From: Nosema muscidifuracis
Taxonomy: Eukaryota > Microsporidia > Nosematidae
DNA length: 64,000 bases
Direction: 5' to 3'
Assembly: GCA_028335825.1 (NCBI GenBank)
Contig: JAIOKI010000012.1
Coordinates: forward strand, 248,001 to 312,000
Of the stretch, positions 51,661-59,347 are shown piece by piece (the first letter of the stretch is position 1; each line of letters opens with the position of its first letter). The notes beneath the pieces were generated by a model. That model worked only from the letters and a program-made list of their open reading frames with translations, ran no database searches and was not told the origin of the DNA. The position numbers and the translations under genes were made by a program.

Positions 51661-54102
51661 TTAATCTTTAAATGGATTTTTTATCTCATTAATGTTTTTC
51701 ATAATAGAATATATTTCCTCTATCAATTTAAATAAATCATTATTGTAAGATTTAGGCATTTCATTATCAAGACTTGCAACATCTTCATCGGTTTTCTCCT
51801 CATTTCTTTTTTCAGATAAATCTTTAACTTCGTCGAATATTTCCTCACTATTTGATTTATCTTCATTATTAACATCCACTATATCTTCAAAAAAAGTTGA
51901 CTCTTTTTCTTTCTTTATTGAATTAATTTCGATAGAATTGCTTTTCTCCATAACAGACTGTAAATCTTCAGAAGCACTTGGTAAAGTGTTTACGTTTTCA
52001 AGAAAAGTCTCGGATTTATCATTAATATTTAAATTAACATTTTTTTCTACATCATTATTGATAAAGTTTTCGAGTTGGTTCTTCTCTTTAATAATTTCTT
52101 CATTTTCAAGAATTTCGACTTTTATATTTTTTTCTACATCATATTCAAAGACTTCTTCGACATTCTCATTTTCATTCAATAGTTCAACTTTCTTAATTAC
52201 ATTTTCTGAATTTTCTTCAACTACATTTTCTGAAGTTGAGAGATTTCCAAAAATGACTTTAACTTTCTTAATTACATTTTCTGAATTTTCTTCTTCCGTT
52301 GAAATTAAATTTTCTTCAACTACATTTTCTATAGTTGGAAGATTTCCAAAAATAACTTCAACTTCTTCTTCGAATACACTTTCAGCTATTTTTTTATCTT
52401 CTTCTTCAACTACATTTTCTGAATTTTCATTATTCTCAGAAAAAAGTAAGGAATCGCCTTTCTCATTTATAGTTTTTGAATCAAAATTAGAAATATTTTT
52501 TAATTCCTCGATAAGAGAGTCTGAGATATCTTCAGCTGAATATTTTGTGTTTGTAACAGTTTCTTGATTTTTATCAAATACTTCTGCATTATCTTCACTT
52601 TTAGCTTCATACACTTTTTCTTCCATATGAGATTCTTTATTTACTTCATTATTTTTTTCGGTCTCGACAATTGATGTGGTCGAATCTTCAACGTTTGAAG
52701 ATTCTTCACTTATAGGATCTAGATAGTGATATCTAGTATCTAATAATCTTGGGATATACTCTTCTGTAACACGTTTGAAATCAGAAGTAATTTCTCTTCC
52801 TTTTGAATCGATTGTAACTGAAAGTGGTTCTTCATCATCATAATAATCAATAAATTCATTCATATTTTTATTTGATTCTTCAGTATATATAATTATATCA
52901 CCTTCTGATTTTTCATCAGAAGATTTTATATCGAGTTCTTGTAAAACTGTTGAATTAGATTTAGTTTTATTATCATCTAAAGAGTCTGCAATATTAAAGG
53001 TAGATAAAGAATCTTCAAGTTCAACTAAAGAGGTATTTTGAGCGTTCAGTTGATTCTGTTTTGCTTCAATATCCAAGTTATAAGCTTCTTTTTCATGATT
53101 TAAAAATTCTGTCATACTTGATGAATCGCTACTTTCAAATTCAACTGAAGATGATTCAAAAAAATTCTTTGTATCTTCTGAAAAAGAAACATTTTTTTTA
53201 ACTTTAACATCTTCTTTAATATTATCAATGACTAATTTCTCATCCTCCTGAATTATTTCATTTGAGTTCTCTTCTTTAATATTATCAATGACTAATTTCT
53301 CACTTTCTTGAACTATTTCATTTGAGTTCTCTTCCTTAATATTATCAATGACTAATTTCTCACTTTCTTGAACTATTTCATTTGAGTTCTCTTCCTTAAT
53401 ATCATCAATGACTAGTTTCTCATCCTCCTGAATTCTTTCATTTGAATTCTCTTCCTTAATATCAGTATGCGATTCATTAGAATTTTTATTTTCGGAATTT
53501 AAGTCTTTTACATCATTCTTAAGTTTCTGAATATCACCTTCAAATTTTAATTTTTCATTCTCCAACGTTTTAATTTCTTTCGTCTCATTTTCAAATGTGT
53601 TATCAGAATTTTTGTTAGATACAATATTGATATTTTGTTGATTTATTTCTACGTCCTTTTTCGTTAAATCAGATTTAATTTCATTATCTTCTTTATCAAT
53701 AAATAAATGAAATGTATTTTTGTTCTTTTCTTTGTAGAAATCAATTAAATCAGATGAAATTACAGAATTATTCGATTTATTTATCAAAAATGATCTGTTT
53801 GTTTTTGTAGTATTTAAGATGTATTTAGTAGAATACAGTTTCTGATTAATGCTAACTAATTTTTCAGACTCTTTTTTGCTACAATTCCATTGCACATAAT
53901 TTTTAAGTTTAAACTTAATCTCTTCAATTTTTTGCAAATAATTTTGATCATCGTTAATTTCTTTTGACTCCATACGATAATTTTCAATTTTCATTGAATT
54001 ATCAGTGTCCATAACTAGAGCTAAAGTAGATAACTGATCTTTCTCGTTGTTGTAGAAATATCTTCCACAGATTATTATTTTTGCAAGAATAAGTAACTTC
54101 AT
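51661..54102 (-). CDS. Long acidic repeat protein with signal peptide
   Basis: 813 residues in this frame, no family recognised. The start is well marked by GTCCCCCATAAAATG. Signal-like MKLLILAKIIICG, then a Glu/Asn/Ser-rich chain predicted largely helical or disordered. About residues 213-296 hold four near-identical 20-residue repeats (KEENSNEIVQESEKLVIDNI type; DNA 53220-53465). A second pair of repeats around SENVVEEN and IFGNLPT lies later. The next frame downstream continues the same composition and ends in a membrane segment, so this is probably the ectodomain of a secreted, membrane-anchored surface protein, possibly broken. Confidence 0.65.
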   Translation of the reverse strand: MKLLILAKIIICGRYFYNNEKDQLSTLALVMDTDNSMKIENYRMESKEINDDQNYLQKIEEIKFKLKNYVQWNCSKKESEKLVSINQKLYSTKYILNTTKTNRSFLINKSNNSVISSDLIDFYKEKNKNTFHLFIDKEDNEIKSDLTKKDVEINQQNINIVSNKNSDNTFENETKEIKTLENEKLKFEGDIQKLKNDVKDLNSENKNSNESHTDIKEENSNERIQEDEKLVIDDIKEENSNEIVQESEKLVIDNIKEENSNEIVQESEKLVIDNIKEENSNEIIQEDEKLVIDNIKEDVKVKKNVSFSEDTKNFFESSSVEFESSDSSSMTEFLNHEKEAYNLDIEAKQNQLNAQNTSLVELEDSLSTFNIADSLDDNKTKSNSTVLQELDIKSSDEKSEGDIIIYTEESNKNMNEFIDYYDDEEPLSVTIDSKGREITSDFKRVTEEYIPRLLDTRYHYLDPISEESSNVEDSTTSIVETEKNNEVNKESHMEEKVYEAKSEDNAEVFDKNQETVTNTKYSAEDISDSLIEELKNISNFDSKTINEKGDSLLFSENNENSENVVEEEDKKIAESVFEEEVEVIFGNLPTIENVVEENLISTEEENSENVIKKVKVIFGNLSTSENVVEENSENVIKKVELLNENENVEEVFEYDVEKNIKVEILENEEIIKEKNQLENFINNDVEKNVNLNINDKSETFLENVNTLPSASEDLQSVMEKSNSIEINSIKKEKESTFFEDIVDVNNEDKSNSEEIFDEVKDLSEKRNEEKTDEDVASLDNEMPKSYNNDLFKLIEEIYSIMKNINEIKNPFKD

Positions 54103-55225
54103 TTTATGGGGGACAAATAAAAAATTAATTTATATTTTTTTAATTTAGAAAAATAAAAAATTAAATGAAATTGTAATTAACATATTTCAATATTATAAAA
54201 AATAATAGATTTTTTATGATATAATTGCTCAGCTATATGAGCTCATTACTTAAAAAATAAAAAAGATATTTTTTTAATTTAAAAAAATTAAAGAATGAGC
54301 TTTTAACAAGTTATATAAAATTAAAAGAAATATGTCAATATTAATATCAAAATAATAATCATCTGCTAAAAGTCTCAACTATATTTGATCACATGTTTTT
54401 TATTAAAATTAGAATCTATACTTCTTAATTAGAGAGTAGTTTTTTATTTATTTTATAAACTTAAACAGAGTTATTAATCAAAAATTTGATCTTACATATT
54501 TTTAAAGATGAATGATAAATTTTAAAAAAAATTACGACTTTAATGACGCTTTTGATTAAATTTACACCAAAAAATATATATTAATTCTTAAAAAAGATTA
54601 ATTGGTTTTAAATAAATTTACATTCAAAAAAATTTCAATTGATTTGAATAATAACAAGTGATTTTAAATAAATTTACATGAAAAACTTGTGAATTGATAG
54701 CAATTATAAATCAAAACTAAATTAAGTTCTTCATTTTTACAATAATTAGCAAATGATATAGAGTTTATAGAAAAAAAATTTAAAAAATTTCAAGAGACAG
54801 TTTTGATAACCTCATGAATTTTTTCTGATAAATTTTTTTTTAATTACGTGTCTGAGTTATATTTATTTTATAATTTGAATATATTGATTCTTGTTTGTTC
54901 AACCGTTATTGAATACATATTTGTAATAATACATCCCTTTTTTTAAGAGAAACTACAAAACCAAGCATAAAATGCTTTCTCAAATATTTTATTTATGAAA
55001 CCACTTAAGTCTGAGATTAAGCCTAGCTTCACAATTAAAAAAATTTTAAATTTGATCTGTCATTTATAAATAAAAAAATATAATGATCAAGAATATTCGC
55101 ATATATTTCTAATTATTTATATGATACAAAAATAAAAAAATAATAAAAAAAATAAATTAAATTATTCTATTTAATCACTTAAGAATTAAGTAAGCAAGTA
55201 GGCAAATGATCAAAATTATTAATAT
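54103..55225. other. Gene-free A/T-rich region
   Basis: About 1.1 kb, no gene or clear repeat seen. It ends at the solo terminal repeat. Confidence 0.5.
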
Positions 55226-55276
55226 TGTTGAGATAAATATTTTAAATAAATAACTCTTAACTTATAAATCATAACA
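55226..55276 (+). repeat. Solo terminal repeat of the Ty3/Gypsy family
   Basis: 51 bases, TGTTGAGATAAATATTTTAA ... CATAACA, closer to the 5' repeat at 47279 than to the 3' one. No internal element sequence adjoins it. It sits about 30 bases before the duplicated LINE block. Confidence 0.7.
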
Positions 55277-55303
55277 GACATATTTAGAGATTTTTTCACC
55301 GAG

Positions 55304-56275
55304 ACACATAATTTTTAGAGTGGTAGAATTGGAAATGAAATCAGAAAAATCGGCTACGAACTCGGAAATAAGCTTAGAGAGCGCAAAAATACGTAAAAGC
55401 AAATAAGGATATAAATACATATGAATATTTGAAGATGCTCATGGATATTCATTTGTTCAGACCAAAGATAAGATAATATCTACCATTTAAGTGAGATGCA
55501 AAAAACTGTATAAAGCCAAACTGTAAACGCTAAAAAATAATAAATACTTTAATGATCATACGACATTGGTAATTAATTACTATACTTGAATTATAGAAAT
55601 GGAACCAAATGAATACAGATAAATAAATGAGAACATTTGCCATATACACCAGAAACCTGTTTGCAAAGAAAGGTTGTATTTCTCGAGGAAAAACTAGGAG
55701 GAGTTGAAAAAATATTACTGCAATATACCTAATTTTAGACGACATGAAGTAATTTATACTTAGAATACGAGCTATAAACAAGCACAGGATAAAGTTAATA
55801 ATCATCTTTCAAAAATAAAATCTTTTTAATAAGTAAAAATTATTTAGAAGAAGTCCAAAAGAACAGTTTATATAGTGATATTACAAACAAATATAACCTT
55901 TAAAAGCAATTTTTATATCGAACAGATCCTATAATCATTACGAATGATTCTTCAACATAGCTGATAAGAGGAATTATAACTACAAGGTCGGAGGAAGCAT
56001 TATAGGATACAAATATATATCTAGAAATAAATAATAAGCTCCTTTACTGAAATGAGAAAATAAAGACGGTCGATTACCTGGGTACGCAGTGTGATATAAT
56101 GCTAATGTATGACTACATGAGACACCATAACGAAGCCCTACGATGCTTCTATCTACATATTTCAGACTTACAAAAATAAGGAATCATTTAGTCTAAGAAT
56201 GTCATAATTAAAATTTATTCTAGAATCGCGATTAGTATAGATATTAAATATAACAAACCTGATATATTAATAATT
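55304..56275 (+). mobile_element. Decayed R2-like LINE, duplicated second half (copy 2)
   Basis: Near-identical to 42758-43735, including the same stops and the TVDYLGTQCDIM/HNEALRC region, so it arose by DNA duplication after the element died and not by a fresh insertion. It lacks the N-terminal and motif A part. Confidence 0.85.
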
Positions 56276-56782
56276 TACCCTTAGTAAATAAAGCAAAAAA
56301 AGACCTCAACTATTAATAACTGAATTAGAATTGAATTAGATTCTTTAAATTATATTATGTTATTAAAATATTTTTTCTACTTTACACGCTACAAAAGTTT
56401 TGAAACAGAAAAAATGTAAATAAAAATTAAATACGACGTCATAAAGATTTATAATTTAATTTCAAAAATATCCTCTAAAAATTTATATTGTTCTACATTC
56501 TTAGTTCTAATTTTTTCAGAGGCAAATTGAATGCTTAATATCATAGAATATTTAAAAGAACTTAACTCTGTAAGTTTACTTTTCAAATCATTTAAAAAAG
56601 ATAAGTATAAAGTATGTGTATACAAATCAATAAGACCCTTTTTATAATATTCAGCTAATAAATTACTTGGATCACATGAACTTGTCAAATGTATATCTTT
56701 TTTGTTTTTCTTAAAATAATTATCTAGAAACAAAATTCGGATTAAATTCATTCTTTTATCAAGTTTGATGAATTGAGAAAAT
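55304..56782. repeat. Duplicated block, second copy
   Basis: Partner of 42758-44240, ending inside the coding region of member C. The second half (from about 55870) shows almost no differences from its partner. Confidence 0.9.
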
Positions 56783-57700
56783 GAACCGGGTGGTTTTAAA
56801 CTATCAATAATATTAATTAAAAGTTCTAATGAGTATTTTAAGCTGTTTTGTACTTTCTGATCATTAATTTCAACTTGTTTTTGCTCATTATAATTATCAT
56901 GACATTCCTTGATCAATTTTTTACTTAAATAGGTATATCGATAATATCTTCTACGCATATTTTTAATTTTTTCACTACTAAAACAACTTAAATCCAAATT
57001 CAATAACTTACCATTCAAGCTTAATATAGCAAATTCGTAAAACTTATACCAATCTTGTTCATAAGCAGTTTCAAAATCAATAATTCTCAAACTTTTAGTT
57101 GTAGAAACATTTGTATTAGTTAATTGATTCAAATTAGATTCAGTGATTATAAATTCATCACTTTTTGATGTTGAAATGATTGGCTCTGATTCTGACGATG
57201 AGATATCCATGTACTCCGGTTTAGTGGATAAATCTATGATTTCATTCTTTTTTGACAAGTCTAGTGGAACAGTCTGAAAATCTTGAACATTATCTTGTAT
57301 GTTTGTACTAATTAATAAATTAATATAAACAAAATACATTTGGGTATTAAAAAAGTTATTTTTTATAGAAAATAATATTCGTTTTTAATTAATAAATGAA
57401 TATATGTGGCTAATAATAATTTATGATTTAATTTTAATAACTTTACAGAAATATTATTTTTAATTTTTGAGAAAAATGATCTCATTTTCAAAAACTTCAT
57501 GTTTTATTATTTTTATAGAAAAATATAGTTAGCAGATATTTTATAGTAAGAGTGCTTAATGATGATACTCTAAACACTTTTTTTATGAATTAATATTATA
57601 TCATAATTAATAATTTCTGATCATATTTTTAATTAAAAATTAATTAAAATAGAAGTAGAAAATATAAAAAGATATAATTACATTAAAAAATTGCTACAAA
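56280..57700. repeat. Segmental repeat unit C (gene plus flanks)
   Basis: The third unit. Its 3' half matches B almost perfectly, while its promoter region (57345-57480) matches A better than B. Similarity fades by about 57700. Confidence 0.8.
56449..57339 (-). CDS. 296-residue secreted protein family, member C
   Basis: Signal-like MYFVYINLLISTNI, a linker with DLSKKNEIIDLSTKPEYMDI, a helical domain with KPPGSFSQFIKLDKRM. The start follows ATACCCAAATG. The last ~107 residues are identical to B; residues about 120-185 (RRRYYRYTYLSKKLIKECHD) resemble A in part (NEQKQV, LELLIN) and differ from B. It is therefore a mosaic of the other two. The same-length open frames in all three copies argue that each is maintained. 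Secreted, function unknown. Confidence 0.75.
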   Translation of the reverse strand: MYFVYINLLISTNIQDNVQDFQTVPLDLSKKNEIIDLSTKPEYMDISSSESEPIISTSKSDEFIITESNLNQLTNTNVSTTKSLRIIDFETAYEQDWYKFYEFAILSLNGKLLNLDLSCFSSEKIKNMRRRYYRYTYLSKKLIKECHDNYNEQKQVEINDQKVQNSLKYSLELLINIIDSLKPPGSFSQFIKLDKRMNLIRILFLDNYFKKNKKDIHLTSSCDPSNLLAEYYKKGLIDLYTHTLYLSFLNDLKSKLTELSSFKYSMILSIQFASEKIRTKNVEQYKFLEDIFEIKL

Positions 57701-58208
57701 TAACAAATTAACTATTAAAAATTAAGTTTTCTTAGATTTAATTTTTATATTGTTTGGTAGTTTAAGAAAGCTAAATAACATCGATCAATCGATTTATTTA
57801 TATGAAAGGTTTGGAGTATGAAATTTATTTTTAAACCCTTAATAATAAAATTCTGTTCTGAGAACGTAAAAGCCTTTTCATAAATAAAATTATTGACATT
57901 TATTTTTCCACCCCTAAAAATAAAAGTACAAGATTTTAAGACAACATAATATTTTTTAAAAAGAGCCAATATTTGTAAAAATACAATTAAAATTAATTTT
58001 AATTACATATGTAAGGTTATAATATTATCTTAATAAAATGAAGATAATATTACTATAAGATGTTAATATTGTATACAAGAAGTTTATTTATTATAAAAAG
58101 TACATTTTTATTCTGAGAATGAAAAATATTTAGTCTATTTATATATAAAGATGATTGAAAATAAAAACTTATAGATAGAAATCTAAGTACAATTTTTAAC
58201 CCTTAACA
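57701..58208. other. Spacer before URM1
   Basis: No gene supported; a 74-codon minus-strand frame here lacks an ATG. AACCC at about 58199-58203 leads the URM1 start. Confidence 0.5.
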
Positions 58209-58472
58209 ATGATTATTAAATTCAGTGGAAGTAGTGATTCTAATCTAAACGATAAAGATGTAGAATATGAAGGTCCCTACAAAAACATACGTGATGTATT
58301 TATACATTTACATAAAAATCTAACTGACGAATTTTCTAATCCAGATGGATCTATTAAAGATGGAGTTCTTTGTTTAGTAGATGATAGTGATTGGGAATTA
58401 TATAACTGTTATGATGTTGATATAAGTGACGTAAAAGTCATTACTCTTATTAATACTATACATGGTGGATAA
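58209..58472 (+). CDS. URM1: URM1, ubiquitin-related modifier / sulphur carrier
   Basis: 87 residues, close to the usual ~100. The beta-grasp order is seen: MIIKFSGSSD, a helix around NIRDVFIHLHKNL, then DGVLCLVDDSDWELYNCYDV and the C-terminal ITLINTIHGG. The LVDDSDWEL stretch and the terminal HGG are diagnostic of URM1. It is thiocarboxylated at the C-terminal glycine by UBA4, gives sulphur for 2-thiolation of wobble uridine in tRNA Lys, Glu and Gln, and can be conjugated to proteins. The start follows TTAACCCTTAACAATG. It is followed closely by the zinc-finger gene on the same strand. Confidence 0.88.
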   Translation: MIIKFSGSSDSNLNDKDVEYEGPYKNIRDVFIHLHKNLTDEFSNPDGSIKDGVLCLVDDSDWELYNCYDVDISDVKVITLINTIHGG

Positions 58473-58518
58473 TTATTATTTTATTTTAAATAAAAAATCT
58501 TTTTTTTCTTTTTTGGAT

Positions 58519-58534
58519 CCCATCTTTGTACATG
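58519..58534 (+). promoter_or_regulatory. CCC motif supporting start at 58532
   Basis: GGATCCCATCTTTGTACATG: the C-run at 58519-58521 lies eleven bases before the ATG at 58532, two codons inside the open frame. Confidence 0.5.
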
Positions 58535-58804
58535 GGTTTGATTTATATATGTTTACTCTGCAATAAAGAATACTCAAGAAAACACAAACTAGATCAGCAT
58601 TTTGATACACATCTGAATTATAATTATAAACATAAATGTGAAAAATGTAAAAAAAATTTTAATAAGAAGAGTCATCTAAGAAGACACATTTCTGAAGTTC
58701 ATGAAAAATCACAAGAATTTAGATGTAAAATTTGTAATAAGAATTTTCTTAATAAAGTAAATTTAGAAAGACATATATGGTCTCAACATCCTTCCATAGA
58801 TTAA
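58532..58804 (+). CDS. Three-finger C2H2 zinc-finger protein
   Basis: 90 residues consisting almost entirely of three C2H2 fingers: CLLCNKEYSRKHKLDQHFDTH, CEKCKKNFNKKSHLRRHISE with VH, and CKICNKNFLNKVNLERHIWS with QH. Each has Cys-x2-Cys, the conserved aromatic and leucine, and His-x3-4-His. The first linker is long, and neither linker is the canonical TGEKP. It probably binds DNA or RNA in the nucleus; a short TFIIIA-like or other transcription factor is possible, but the target is unknown. The gap from URM1 is only about 60 bases. Confidence 0.85.
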   Translation: MGLIYICLLCNKEYSRKHKLDQHFDTHLNYNYKHKCEKCKKNFNKKSHLRRHISEVHEKSQEFRCKICNKNFLNKVNLERHIWSQHPSID

Positions 58805-58807
58805 TGT

Positions 58808-59190
58808 AGTAAATACGTTAATAATTTTGTAATTGACCAATAAAAAAATATTTTATTATATATTTAATTTAATCTACTAGATAATTTATTTGATTAATTT
58901 TATAATTATTTAATTATCTTCAATATATTTAATTTAATAAATACGTTAATAGTTTTGTAATTGACAAATAGAAATTATTTTATTATATATTTAATTTAAT
59001 GTGATAGATAATTTATTTGATTAATTTTATAATTATTTTATTATCTTCAATATATTTAATTTAATAAATAAGTTAATAATTTTGTAATTGACCAATAAAA
59101 GTTATTTTATTATATATTTAATTTAATGTACTAGATAATTTATTTGATTAATTTTATAATTATATAATAAAAATTATTTTATTATATATT
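58808..59190. repeat. Tandem repeat, about 127-bp unit, nearly three copies
   Basis: Units starting AAATACGTTAATAATTTTGT at 58811, 58939 and 59066 (the last with AAATAAG). Shorter repeats of TTAAATTCTATTACATCTTC follow to 59280. They fill the spacer between convergent genes. Confidence 0.8.
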
Positions 59191-59347
59191 AAATTCTATT
59201 ACATCTTCTTAATATTATACCTATTATATATAAAATTCTATTACATCTTCTTAATATTAAATATTTTATTATATATATGTTAATAAATAAAGAATATAAT
59301 CTTAAAATCCTTCAATAGATTTAATATAATAAAAATTAAATAATTTT

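Noticed and set aside
51938-52567. 209-codon plus-strand Ser/Phe-rich frame
   Set aside because: It is the mirror image of the Glu/Asn-rich repeats of the acidic protein gene, which has the signal peptide and start motif.
57745-57969. 74-codon minus-strand frame before URM1
   Set aside because: It lacks an ATG and any start motif, and shows no recognisable domain.
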